Shown here: positions 32,851 through 44,165 of the stretch, in pieces
How positions within the stretch are numbered: the stretch's first letter is position 1
Layout: every line of letters starts with the position of its first letter
Assembly: GCA_903813345.2 (NCBI GenBank)
Contig: CAIIXF020000023.1
Location: 1 to 48,403 of the forward strand
Reading direction: 5' to 3'
DNA from: Owenia fusiformis
Taxonomy: Eukaryota; Annelida; Polychaeta; Sabellida; Oweniidae
DNA: 48,403 nt
Program-made: the position numbers and the translations under genes
The notes under the pieces: generated by a model
What the model saw: only the letters and a program-made list of their open reading frames with translations
Told to the model about the DNA's origin: nothing
Databases searched by the model: none

Positions 32851-34958
32851 AAGAAAGATTTCAGTACCCCTTAACTTCACTCCCGGACTTCACTATTCAT
32901 CACCACCCCTCCCTCTTCCCCAAGTATCCCTTATGACCCCAGAATGTTCGTTTCTGTGCCCCCCCCCCCCGTCCATGGCCAGTAAGTAATCTATGTGTAT
33001 ATTGGCTCCCTCCCAAAGGTGGGAAAACCAGATGCAGGCAATATCAGGCCTGTCAACTGTCCCGCAATTTGCGTATTTGTCACGCATTTGCTGAAGAATT
33101 TGAAGTCACGCCAGTTATTTTTGCGTGACAGAAAATGTCACGCAAATACGCATTTTACCTGGTAATTGTCAAGCAAAAAAATTTCTGTAGAAAAATTTCT
33201 AAAAAAGTTCGTCTACACAGCAAAAATACGAACGCCGAAAAAAAAACGTACGCATTTCGTTCGGACTTTTCACGCGAATCACTAATATGTCACGCATTCC
33301 GTCCCGAAAATGTTCGTACCTACGGGGATATTGCTGGAGCTTGAATAACAAATAAAAGGCATGTTCTTATTTCTGTATTCTGACCTTTAATTGTTTATTA
33401 AGTTGAACTGCACGCCAAGCGTTAAGATTGTTAAAACGCTTAAAATAAATGTTATTCCTCTCAATTTACATAAAAATGAAACATATTAGATTCGAATCTC
33501 AGTCACACCAGCACCACTGGTCAACGGAAGAACAAATATCTATATTAATCAAATGTCTGAGAATATGATAACTGTCTGGGATCCAATGTTTAATTTTATT
33601 GAAGCAAACTAAGAAAAGTATAAAGATGAATTTTAAACGTTTAGAGGGAAAAGTCAAATATGCATTGTAACCCTAAAAATAATTCATTAAAGTGTCGTAC
33701 ACATTTATAACATTATATAAATAAAACAAATAAAGCACAACCCTAATGCCCTATAATGAATTATATTATCGGCGCTAAACGGCCCTTGCAATAAAAACGC
33801 ATCGAAGCAGGGAATGCTTGGAAAATTCTTCCGAGACTGACTTTTCAAAAATGTTTATATGATGATTGCGTTTGCTTCTCACGAGTTCATTGAAACGTTC
33901 AGTCGTAAAACTTTAGAGATCAAAAGACTAATTAGGCACCTGATTGCGAAAGTTTGATTGCATTTCGATCGCCGGGATTTTACAAACGTATTGTTTAAGT
34001 AGCGATCGTGTTCTTGGAATCTTGATAACTTCCTATTTTAAGTTTTGGGTTGAAAGCAATGAGTATGTCGGACTTTCTCAAGTCCACATAATGAAACAAT
34101 ATCCCTTTATATTAGTCCAATCGGAATTTGCATAAACATACCAGTTTTATATTGCAAAAAGAACTGTAATTAATAGCCTACATAAAAGCATCATGCTACA
34201 TAAAACATTAAAGCATATATAAAGCCTATTGTTATCGCACCCATCGCACCCCCCCCCCCTCCTGGCTACGCCTATGGATATTTATGCAACTTTCACGTTT
34301 ACCCCGCGCCCTAATAATTCTTGCGCCCCCTCTAAATATCAGACCCGTCAGGCGTTGAGGCATTGATCAGGATACCCTGACTCCCAAGCTGTGCGACTTC
34401 TGGCAACCGCTACACCTATATTCCCGGGGAAAACGCTTTTAGAAAAATTGTCAAATATGGTCGTGTGTGGGCAAACACCGAGGAGGAGGACAGGGGTGCG
34501 TGCATTGTGTGCGACCCTTCATCAGTTGTGTACCTTATTTTTTTATGAATTTCTTCCGAATAGTTATGCTAGAGGGGTTCTGATATTTATTTCTGTTTTC
34601 AAATGAAATAATTTCACCCTTGCCCGACTGACTTGTAGATAATGCACGAATCAAATAGCATGGGGATCAGATAATCAGATTGATTCGTATTTTCGCAATC
34701 AGATGAATTAACTTATTGTTTTCTCTGATTAAAAGGCGGTTTGGAGCTACTTTTACAGGATTTGTAAATTCGCAATCAGACTGGCTTATTTTAATATTTA
34801 GTCAGTGCAAGAGGAGGGGACTATAAAGTAGAAAATTGTTTTGATTTCGACACTAACTGAATAATTTATCACAATTGTTAAATAAGCAAACAGAAACAGG
34901 TTTAAAAATGAGAATAGAGGCAAAAAGTCTATACATAAAATGTAATTAAAACCCGGGA
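32851..34958. other. Intron, no gene recognised
   Basis: It contains C12 at 32959-32970. A patch at 33060-33300 is rich in GTCACGC/GCGTGAC. A 69-codon basic frame (33135-33344) shows no known motif. C11 at 34249-34259 is followed by CTGGCTACGCCTATG, a lone right end of the hAT-like family seen at 37340-37586. Confidence 0.45.
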
Positions 34959-35637
34959 ATTAAAAGCAATTTTAGACTGTTAGATGATCTCTTCTGTAAT
35001 CAAGGTGATGTTGGTACACTTCCGCCGTTAGAAAAACAAAGACTAAGACAAAGACTATATAGCAATTAATCCTTTTGTAATCATTAAATGTTAGATTCTT
35101 ATTATTTTGTTGGACAATGTTCAGACTTCTGACCAAGATTAAATCATTTATGTTTGTATTTAAAAAATAGTATTTCAATCAGACAGACGCTCTAATGAGT
35201 TAGAAAAATACATTTGTCCATTTCCTCTCAAGAAGTTTTCAAAGGTAATCAAGTCGATTTGTTTGAGTGTTTAGCATTGTTTTTCATAACTTGACGCTTC
35301 CATGAACAGAATGATTTTGAAATGAGTTTTTATAATTTTAGCTTTTATACGGACTTGCTTATTGTATATTTCTATATGAACGTTGTAGTTATGTGATGTA
35401 ACATCGCCCCCCCCCCAAATTACAGGTATACAAATTTTGGTCGGAATGCATTAACTTGCAATTAAAAGCAATTTTAGACTGTTAGATGATCTCTTATGTA
35501 ATCTAGGTGATGTTGGTACACTTCCGCATTTAAGAAAACAAAGACTAAAACAAAGAGAACTAAGCAATTAATCCTTTTGTTATCATTAAATGTTAGATTC
35601 TTATTTTTTATTGGACAATATTAAGACTTCTGTCTGC
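34959..35637 (+). repeat. Direct duplication of about 180 bp, 502-bp offset
   Basis: ATTAAAAGCAATTTTAGACT at about 34959 and at 35461 starts two copies that stay alignable through GGTGATGTTGGTACACTTCC and TCATTAAATGTTAGATTCTT to about 35139 and 35637. C10 (35407-35416) lies between them. Confidence 0.85.
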
Positions 35638-35902
35638 GATTGTTGTGCAGGTATGTGTATAAAATCATGTGAACAACATTATCGTGGAATCTCCCATATT
35701 CATTCTCATAATGTCTTACAGCTATTTCGCAAATGACATAATCCTAAACAACATATGGACATAATATTGCAGAACTGAGCGAAAAGAAAGGTGGAACAAA
35801 TCAGATTAAGATATTTTATTTTTGAAATGCACAAAGGGCAACAAAACTTAAAGGCGTTGTAAAATAGATCGTGCTTTTATATGATCCCCTTCTATAGTAC
35901 CC

Positions 35903-35986
35903 TACCCTTTGCATTTGTTCGACTTCACTTCTTAAATGAGAGTTTCGTCTTCTCGTAGTTTATAATTAGACTCTGCACGCAGCGTA
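35903..35986 (+). repeat. TACCCT...CGCAGCGTA block, copy 1 of 3
   Basis: An 84-bp copy of a block also found at 37015-37104 (same orientation) and 37630-37720 (inverted). Shared words are TACCCTTTGCATT, GACTTCACTTCTT and GACTCTGCACGCAG. Confidence 0.78.
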
Positions 35987-36048
35987 ATAGTGCCCCTATT
36001 ATCCATGTTCATGTTCTCATTTGATTTTTCATCAGTTATGACTTGATA

Positions 36049-36167
36049 ACATTTGCTCCGATTTTCATTACGGCGCCCGGCCGATTGAGTATCTTGTTCA
36101 GAATTGAATACAATTTTGAACAAAATACTCATCGGCCGGGCGCCGGTGCTGAAAATCTGAGCAAATG
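36049..36167. repeat. Long near-perfect palindrome
   Basis: Two arms of about 55 bp are centred at 36108, with GGCGCCCGGCCGAT (36072-36085) perfectly inverted at 36131-36144 and ACATTTGC inverted at the outer ends. The arms carry scattered single mismatches and a loop of a few bases. Because of the symmetry, both strands give a similar short frame (minus 35932-36174; plus 36043-36279). I do not call these genes. The GC-rich core in AT-rich DNA is unusual. Confidence 0.88.
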
Positions 36168-37014
36168 TGACCACGGCATTATAAAAGCATACTCTTTAAT
36201 ACACGAACAGATTCAAAATGAGACTTTATCTATCAGAGAAATAAAAATGGAAAATTTGTATTCTGAAAATATTAACTGATGCATTGGTTAGTATTAAATA
36301 TTAAGTTTTACAGTCGGAAACCTCAAGGGGCGGGAAATTTGATTAAACAAAACGCTGGATTAATATGTGGACAACTTGCAAATGAAATGAAAGTAACATG
36401 ACAGAACGAGTATGTACGCCCAATAAATACTTTTATAGTTTTAATGTGCATTCAAAGGACCCTGTTTGTTAAATTGATAGAAATGAATAGTTTTATTATC
36501 GGAAAAAACTGAGAAATATCTACCCGATTCGCCAGAATAGTCATCATCATATCAGTGCGAAAAATTAGCTATATTTATTTTCTATCCGATATACACCTGA
36601 TATTGATAGCCTTCCAGGATCATGGTCCGTTGACATCATCAACCTTGTGATTTGCCATAAGTGATTAACCAACATTTTTTAATTAAAAGTCGGGGTTGAC
36701 GTTTCTTGACTTTTCACACTTACATCAAAACATAATTTGAAAATAAAAGGCATAAAATGGCCATTAAAAGTACATTTTTGAACAAAAGCATCAACTTATA
36801 TTACACTGCACGCAAATACAAAGTGAAAAGAACGTCTTCCCGGAGATTGAAATACGGATCGGTAAGTCAACAAATCTAACTGTTAAATAAACAAGCTTAG
36901 CCTATGTCTGCGATTGTTTGTCTGAGTGGCCAGATGTTATCCGTTTCGGATAATAAATTTCTGAGAATACTACTGATATCTAGAATACATCTTTCGTGAT
37001 ATTTTTCATAAAAC

Positions 37015-37720
37015 TACCCTTTGCATTCGTTTGACTTCACTTCTTTTAAAAGAGAGCTTCGTCTTAGTGTATACGTAGTTTAACTAGACTCTGCACGCAG
37101 GGTATCATAAAACAGGCATCTTAGCTGCAATTTTGAATAATAGCGTAATTCATAGTACAATATAAATTAACCCGCCTCTGTTTAATTCAAATATGCATTA
37201 CCCTTAAGATTTATATACTTAGACACCTTTTCATTCTTGATTCGGATTTTTATCTTGTCTTCATCTAAATCTGTGGATTAATAACAGTTTTTAGTATACA
37301 AATTGAACATACAAAATGTAGCGTATTGATAACACGTTACAGTGGCGTAGCCAGCTTTCAGTCGGGGCGGGGGGGGGGGAAGGGGTGCGATCGTGGCATT
37401 AAAAATGTTTTTGAAGATTTGTTTTGAATTTTACAAAAATTGGTGCAACTTCGTTCAAAATCGAGCTAGAAGCTTCAAAAAAAGCATTTTAAGACTTTTC
37501 TCTTCTATCTAATGGTTCTATTTTCATTGGTTATGGAGGGGGGGGGTGCGACCGCATCCCATCGCATCCCCCTGGCTACGCCTATGCGCTATATTAATAT
37601 AACAAGGTTATCAATATCATGCCAATAGTTACCCTGCGTGCAGAGTCTACATGTAGTTAAACTACAAGACGAAGACGAAGCTCTATTTTAAGAAGTGAAG
37701 TCAAACGAATGCAAATGGTA
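37015..37720. mobile_element. Inverted pair of about 90-bp blocks (possible TIR element)
   Basis: The block 37015-37104 is inverted at 37630-37720, with a copy of the hAT-like MITE between. Each block runs from TACCCT to AGGGTA, so each also has 6-bp inverted ends of its own. Either the pair forms the TIRs of a 706-bp element, or three small elements of one family inserted nearby. Confidence 0.6.
37340..37586. mobile_element. hAT-like MITE (GGCGTAGCCAG ends)
   Basis: CAGTGGCGTAGCCAG on the left and CTGGCTACGCCTATG on the right give inverted ends of hAT style. The 8-bp flanks do not match, so no duplication is demonstrated. Inside lie G11 and G9 runs and AAGCATTTTAAG, shared with 29921-30570. 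A lone right end lies at 34262-34276. Confidence 0.62.
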
Positions 37721-38086
37721 GCCAATAGTTAGATGGTTAACTAATATTAACACAAAATAATAATACACGATAATCAAAAAAATAAACCTCGGTATTCGGG
37801 CCTAAAATCCAAGGATACGTGTACCATTACTTAAGTGTAAGCTGCAATACCATATCGGATACCTGTACCATTACTCAATAATAACCACTAGTAAGACCAT
37901 AATAACAAGCTTAATAACCATCTTATTGCAATTTATTCCATACGATTTTGTCTTGTGATATTCCAATATACTACAAATATCCGGGATTTAAAATACGTAC
38001 GGAAACTATCGGATACTATACCATTTTTCGCTGTGGACGGACCAATCGAATCCACCAGACCAGTGATGAACACAGTTTAATAACCA
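37721..38086. other. Unassigned AT-rich spacer
   Basis: No gene recognised. It ends at the left terminus of the next MITE. Confidence 0.45.
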
Positions 38087-38696
38087 GGGGGTCATTAACA
38101 GAACTTTCGCAAAGTTACGAATTCGTTATTCGTAACTTTATGAAATTCGTAAATATTTAAAAAGTTACGAATGACTTACGAATTCGTAAAGTTACGAATT
38201 TGCCATTAACAGAACACTTTCGTAAGTCATTCATAAGTTTTATCGTTCGTAAACGAATTTCAAATTGTGACGTCATCATTTATCATTATTTAGCACAGAT
38301 AGAAATATGATATCATTTGATATCATTGCGCGCTGTGATTAAACCTGTCTCCGCGATTTCAAAGATTCCCAGCTCAGGAACATATTTGCTTATTATGTAA
38401 GAATAGGTGGATATTTTAGCTTGAAACTTAGCAGGCATATAAAGAACAATTTCTTTTTGCCAACCTGTATACCTTGCATAAGAACTGTATGAGAAATATG
38501 CCATTCGCAAAGTTATGAAAGGGTCTGAGGTGCTATTAAAGTTACGAACGAAAGCATACGTGACGTCATTTTTTCGTAACTTTGCGAATCGTTCGTAAGT
38601 TTACGAAAGTTCTGTTAATGCACATTTACCAAATTCATAAAATTAACAATTGACTTGCGAATTCGTAACTTTGCGAAAGTTCTGTTAATGACCCCC
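38087..38696. mobile_element. 610-bp MITE with 39-bp perfect TIRs
   Basis: The first 39 bp (38087-38125, starting GGGGGTCATTAACAGAACTT) are perfectly inverted at 38658-38696. A second, inner version of CATTAACAGAAC..TTTCG lies at about 38211-38230 and, inverted, at 38601-38620, so each end occurs twice. TTACGAA/TTCGTAA words and TGACGTCA (38268-38275, 38561-38568) are symmetric. No clear target duplication and no coding capacity. The perfect TIRs suggest a young copy. Confidence 0.9.
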
Positions 38697-39328
38697 AGAT
38701 CACTCCAGGATTCATAATCAACTTCTGTACTGGATAGTAAACCGGACTTTCCAAAGAATGTTTTCAGTCTTAGACCAATCCCTCATTTCTCCGGATTCCC
38801 GCTCAATATTTTACTGTCAATATCAGATTTTACATGCTTACCACCTTCTGCCATTCTGCTAGAATTACTTGTGGTATTGATTGTACTATACACTTCGATT
38901 TCCGGTAATGTAACTAAATTGTACAAGACACACAGTATAATGTACAAGATCTACGATATTATGTACTATTGTACTATATAGTAAGGTTCCAATTCCAGAA
39001 TATCTCAAGGGAAAGGTTTTTGAGGCATTTTTAGAAAAAGCAACAGGCCTATTTTTTCTAGATCAGATTGTCATGCTGATAAAGATATTAAAAGATGACA
39101 GCTCAACGGGGTAGCCATGACACTGATTTTTTACCCCCCCCCCTTGGAAAATATTTAAGGGGGTACTATAATATTAGTTTATAACTCAAAGGATATATGA
39201 ACTATTGTTCTGAGTTCCACAGAATGCAATATTAGTACAGCGATGAATACTATCCTGAAGTTATGGGTTGATATCTTTGTTGGTTTCGGAAAAAATACAA
39301 TTAATTAGAAAAAAAGATGCAATTGTTG
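38697..39328. other. Unassigned spacer
   Basis: No gene seen. C10 lies at 39134-39143. On the minus strand this is where the rest of the LINE ORF2 should follow, but I could not detect it. Confidence 0.45.
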
Positions 39329-39600
39329 TCATTTTTGTTCAAATAAGTCATCTTTAGAAGAGAGTAAGTTATCATCAATAATATCAGTATCGTTATGTAC
39401 AAAAAAAACTATTCCTCCACCTTTTTTTGAGTGTCTGTTTTTTGCTAGCCATGTATGACTATTGCTAAACACTGTTATCTGCTTGGTATCATTAAAGCCT
39501 GTTTCGGTTATAGCACACACATCATATGTTTCAATTTCTAATAGATCTTTAAGCAGATTTTGTTTCGATATTCCTAATCTTTAGACATTGTTATACATTA
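39329..39600 (-). pseudogene. LINE ORF2 endonuclease N-terminal fragment
   Basis: The minus-strand reading starts with RIMYNNV, a TAA stop, then continues to YDVCAITETGFND, then KKGGGIVFFVHND. The NN-V-R-L region, the ITET motif (with the metal-binding Glu) and the GGGIV..V motif are the opening of the APE-type endonuclease in animal LINEs. An internal stop and truncation after about 90 residues make it inactive. It lies just downstream of the ORF1 relic in the same orientation, as expected for one element. Confidence 0.75.
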
Positions 39601-39708
39601 TTCTGAAGGGTTTGGGTGGTTTAACCTTATGTTTTCTAGATCTACGGTGTTTAGGCTTAGTTCTACCTGGCTGGGGGGTATTGGGGATGATGTCATTTAG
39701 AATTGTAT

Positions 39709-40404
39709 TCAGGGGTAAGGCGCTGACCTCACCAAGGACCTAATATCTATTGGTTGATGGTCCTTGTTTTGGCACTTTGCTGTCTTGTTGCCCAATTTTA
39801 AAAAAAAATAACACCTGACAGGGCTATGGTGCCAGCATGTACTGGCTAAATGAGAAGCTTCCCCGCATTTGAAGCAAACTGGCTTGAGGTTTGGTCGAGG
39901 GGACTTTACTGCATTGACATATGATGTTGGCTTACTGCTGTTGGAATTGAAATTGCTATTAGGTCTGGGAGTGGGATTCAGGAATTTGGATTTCTTATAT
40001 TGATTGAAGGGCTTTGTGACACTCTTAAGCGATTTTGTAAGTCCCATATTGTGCACCAGACGATTAGTGCCAGCTGGGTTGAGATGTAGACCATCCCTAT
40101 TCAAGAAGCCATCGTTGATAGTACCGTCTTGCAGAATGAAAGTATTGTCATTGTTAATGAAGGATGTATTATCTGTATGTTCACACAAAACTTGTAGTTC
40201 AGCGTTTACTGCCTGGGCCTTTTCATGGGCTTCTTTATTGTATGTACGGGGGCAGATACTTGAGATGGAAACATCTTTAGACATGGCCTCCGCTCCAGAC
40301 AGAATAAGTTTGTAATCGTCCATGATCTTTTTAGCTGGGTCACCTTTAGCACAGTCATTGCTTCCAATTTGCAATATATCTTTATCGCAGGATTCATTAT
40401 TCAT
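39709..40404 (-). CDS. LINE ORF1 fragment: SGNH-esterase-like domain plus CCHC zinc knuckle
   Basis: A 231-codon open frame. The N-terminal half has ILQIGSNDCAKG near residue 11, then DGLHLNPAGTNRL near residue 103, matching the GxND block and the terminal DxxH block of SGNH/GDSL hydrolases. The N-terminal block with the catalytic Ser is missing, so the domain is truncated. A Pro/Ser/Asn linker leads to a CCHC zinc knuckle at about residues 178-191 (CFKCGEASHLASTC, C-x2-C-x4-H-x4-C) that binds nucleic acid. Esterase-bearing ORF1 proteins are known in CR1-like LINEs; the added knuckle gives RNA binding. The frame is open but 5'-truncated, and the partner ORF2 is broken. Confidence 0.8.
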   Translation of the reverse strand: MNNESCDKDILQIGSNDCAKGDPAKKIMDDYKLILSGAEAMSKDVSISSICPRTYNKEAHEKAQAVNAELQVLCEHTDNTSFINNDNTFILQDGTINDGFLNRDGLHLNPAGTNRLVHNMGLTKSLKSVTKPFNQYKKSKFLNPTPRPNSNFNSNSSKPTSYVNAVKSPRPNLKPVCFKCGEASHLASTCWHHSPVRCYFFLKLGNKTAKCQNKDHQPIDIRSLVRSAPYP

Positions 40405-40640
40405 GAGGGCTTTCTTTATGAATTAAGGGACTTTTAGTTAGAGACCCATGCCTCTCTATCGTTTCAAGAATTTACCCAACGTGGCGGTCTCTGTTAATCT
40501 ATGGCATCCATACTTTTTTGAAAGGTAACACTTTGTGGCTCAATTATTTGCCGGATGCCCTTGCAAACTCTCATTGGTTGCTCTTTATTGTAGCATTCCG
40601 TTACCAAGGTTACGCATCTATAGACATCTTACCTTCGAAT
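40405..40640. other. Boundary of the LINE relic, unassigned
   Basis: Nothing recognised upstream (minus sense) of the ORF1 relic, consistent with 5' truncation. Confidence 0.4.
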
Positions 40641-40644
40641 CTCA

Positions 40645-41190
40645 GAATTTTCGAGAATAGCAACATATCTATTAGAATTGAGGCTGTATGTTAGAATTTC
40701 AGCAAAGTTTGATCCTTTAGACTATAAAAAGAATGTATAAGCAACATAAAAGTGAAAACAGATTCAAAATTGGATCAGTATTGCCGAAGTTATTAAACTT
40801 TCAAGGCAGCTACTGCGAATGTCATTATTTGACAATTATATTCAGACATCTTTCCATGGACGTTTAACGTGTGTGTAGCTTTGGTCTATAGAAATGAAAT
40901 TGGTATCAAATTAAACCTTATTAAATTTCCTGTACAATTCCAATATTCAATTATGCAAATAAGTTAATTTGCATAAATTGTGACGTCATCAATCCATTTT
41001 TTCAGAACATCCCAGTTTAGCAACATATATATAAGAACTAAGGCCGAATGACAGAATGCGTTCATAGTTTTGACCTTTATTTGATGAGTGGAAGATAGAG
41101 GCAATATTCATTAGACAACAGATTCAAAATTGGGTCAGAATTAGCAAAGTTATTCAGCTTTTGGGGCAGCTTCTGTGAACGTCATTCACA
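40645..41190 (+). repeat. Direct duplication, about 365-bp offset
   Basis: TAGCAACATAT, ACAGATTCAAAATTGG, GTTATT and GGCAGCT.CTG...GTCATT occur in the same order at about 40665-40830 and 41025-41185. Divergence is moderate. TGACGTCATC lies at 40981, just before the second copy. Confidence 0.65.
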
Positions 41191-44075
41191 GTACTGTAAT
41201 GTTAACATTAATGTCATGATATCTGGCTAGTTATGATGATTAATTACCAACATATCTGGATAGCGCCTTAGATTTAACTGCCTAGAGCGTCTGAACTTGA
41301 TACCATGGCATTAAAATCAGTTATGCTGGCAGTTAACTTGAATTAAACCGTCTGTTAATTTCACTGAGTTTAAGATTTTGTTTAATGATAATTCAATTCA
41401 AAATTTGTATTTATTTAAAGTGAATTCAATTCTCTTTACAATGGTACCACAATCGAGGGGATCCTAGTTATAATATTAAAATGATTGGAAACATTCAATT
41501 GCTGGTCAAATACTCAGTCGTTGAGTTTATTATTCAATTAATTAGAATTGTAATGTGTTAAAGTAAAAATTCATTCACTGATCAGAATTTAAATAAGCTG
41601 AAAAAATATTGATGAATTCAGAATTAAATTAGCTTTTAGATAAAGTTCATCTCATACCTTACTCATTCCTATAAGTATATCTAATTACTTTTTATAACAG
41701 AGTAAAAATTCATCCAAAGTTAGTGAAACTGTACATCCAATGTATTTTACCTTTACCAGAACTAACATTTTACCGTGGATTAATTCCTCGCTGTATTGTT
41801 TTTCTCTGTAGCTGCTGATAAACCGTTGAGTTGTAAACATGCCTGCATATTTCTAATGCCTTATTCCATGCTCTTTCTAATGATATAAGTCTCATAGAAA
41901 TAAAATTCTGATCTTTAATAGAAAAATTTACCATACAGTGTCAATGATCCATATGAATACATAGTAATGCTTTAATTATGCTATTTTTACATACGTTGAC
42001 TAATAAACATATCAATATTTACAAAATTTATATGGAAGAGTATTCCTGGTTTCATTTGATTTCTAACATGTGAAAAAGCTGAAAACAAAATTTTGTTGAT
42101 ATTTTGTCATAAACAAAATAAATCTTAATTACCATTTTATATTTAAAATACAGTTAGAGTGTCAACTTTAGAACTAAGATGTTAAAATTTCCAAAAATCA
42201 ATGCCTAGAATAATTCAATCAGTGACAAATGACGGGCCCACACAGCTAATGTGACAACTACTTTAGGGGAATTTTTAACCTTCAAAATCCTTGGTGATTC
42301 AACCTTAGAATGATTTATGTGATAGCTTATCTGAAAATGGACTATAAGCAGAAAGTAGGTCCTTGGAGAAGCAAAATGAAAAGTCGTTTTTATATAATTT
42401 TACATAATATTACCTCTTCAATATGCAATGAAAAATGATTACAAAATCCATACAAGAGCTCAGTAGTAGTACAAGTAATCCTGAAATTAAAGTCTATTGA
42501 TCAAAATAGCCTGGAAGAAAAAATGCCCTTTAAAATATTTTTGAAAGAAGTGATTTTTGTAGGACTTTAACTAACCCTTCCTACATCTACATATAGGTTT
42601 CCTACATCTATCTCTTATGTCCTGACTAGGTATAGGAGTTATAATCTGAACTTGTTTTAAAAGGTTTCAAAAATATGAAATACCAAAAATCTATGAAAAA
42701 ATATGAGTCTCAAATGGATGGATTTCAGGTATACCCCATAGACTATGGATACCATTCAAAACTGAGAACCTTAACAACGGCAGATTTAAGTTAAAGGAGT
42801 TAACCATGTAGTATGATTGACAGAGGTTGAATCTAAACTATTTTAATTTTTTTATATTTTAGAAGCTTTAATATGGAATGATCTAATCTAATAATGATCT
42901 AATTAATATAACAGATTTTATCAAAAAGTCTCAGATGTACATGTAGGCCTGGACGCTGGGGTAAAAGTCATCACAATAAGATATGCTGAGAGGAGCTGAA
43001 TCAATGCCACAGCTATAGATGATGTTAATGTTAGGAGATTAATGTCACACAGATGATAATTGGGAGTCAAATTACACTGGTGAGGTGAACATGGAGATGT
43101 GGCAAAGATGATGGAAACATTAAGAATAAAAAGCATCCCTGTCATGAAAGTCACCACTGAAATAGATTAAAAAAGAAAAATTAAACCATTGCCATATGGG
43201 TCCTTGACATGGGTAATGCCACATGAATATCGATCTTACATATACGTACATGTAGATGGCTATAACATGAATGAATGTATATAGGTGATGTTAACGCGGA
43301 TATCAATGTCATTGGATGACCAGGTTGATAAAACGTTAATTTGTTCAAAGTTATACTATTAAGGTGATGTTTATATAGTCACGTGGAAATAAATGTCCCA
43401 TGGATGTAGGAACTCTTGGGTTAAAGTCAACGCTTCCTCAACACCTTATATAAAAATACAATTTTATTTATGAACTATAATAGCTTGGTATGATAAATTA
43501 TACAAGGTGTCTCAAAAAATGTACCCAAAAGTATATTAACACCATGGTTAAACCAATCAATATTTTCAGATATTTTTGCATGGTCATGTTGCTAAAGCAT
43601 GTAAGTTTCCTCCCCAATACAACGTTTTAAGTTCAGTCTTGCATTTTGATGATTTAACCCTTTACTTTTTACTTCATATTTCGATGACAGCCTGTATCCT
43701 TGTGCTACATTGTTCATCACATTTGATAATGTTTCAGGTGGAACGTTTTGAGTTTCTCTTTGGGTGTTGGCTTTTTGTTGTTCTAGGTCTTTCGGCTTGG
43801 GATAAGCTTAACATGCTCCTTCAAATAGCCCCAGAAAAAGAAGTTTCAAGGTTGAAGATGGCAAGAATTCTTATCTTTGTTTTTTATCTTTAGCATGAAC
43901 ACCAACTATATCAGGAAACGGGGACATTGGGAGGAGGCCAAAACAGCTTTGTATCATAGCTGAAATCGCAGGAACAAAACCTTTTTCACTTAATATAATT
44001 GTTCAAGGATTTTTTTCCATTCATATACCTATTTGTCATCTTCAATTGCTAATTCATATGAATTTTTTATTGTTA
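41191..44075. other. AT-rich intron, no gene recognised
   Basis: The longest frames (42921-43157 minus, 43576-43893 plus) have no known domain. GATGTTAATG-type words recur between 42920 and 43400, suggesting a decayed minisatellite. Confidence 0.45.
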
Positions 44076-44165
44076 CAGGGGGCACCATACACCTTTCAGT
44101 GGTGTCTCGCTCCCTTCATCAATTTTGTATTGTTGTATGCATATATATTTAATAAATTGAAATTG
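44076..44165 (+). mobile_element. LINE 3' UTR end
   Basis: ACAGGGGGCACCATACACC, TCTCGCTCCC and the tail AATAAATTGAAATTGAATTG match the look of LINE 3' ends in invertebrates. No coding part is attached. Confidence 0.42.

Noticed and set aside
33135-33344. 69-codon basic frame
   Set aside because: Sits in a GTCACGC-rich patch; no family resemblance or supporting splice sites.
35932-36279. Two similar proteins on opposite strands
   Set aside because: They are the two readings of one palindrome.
43576-43893. 105-codon + strand frame
   Set aside because: No domain recognised; length is unremarkable for AT-rich intron with T-rich codons.
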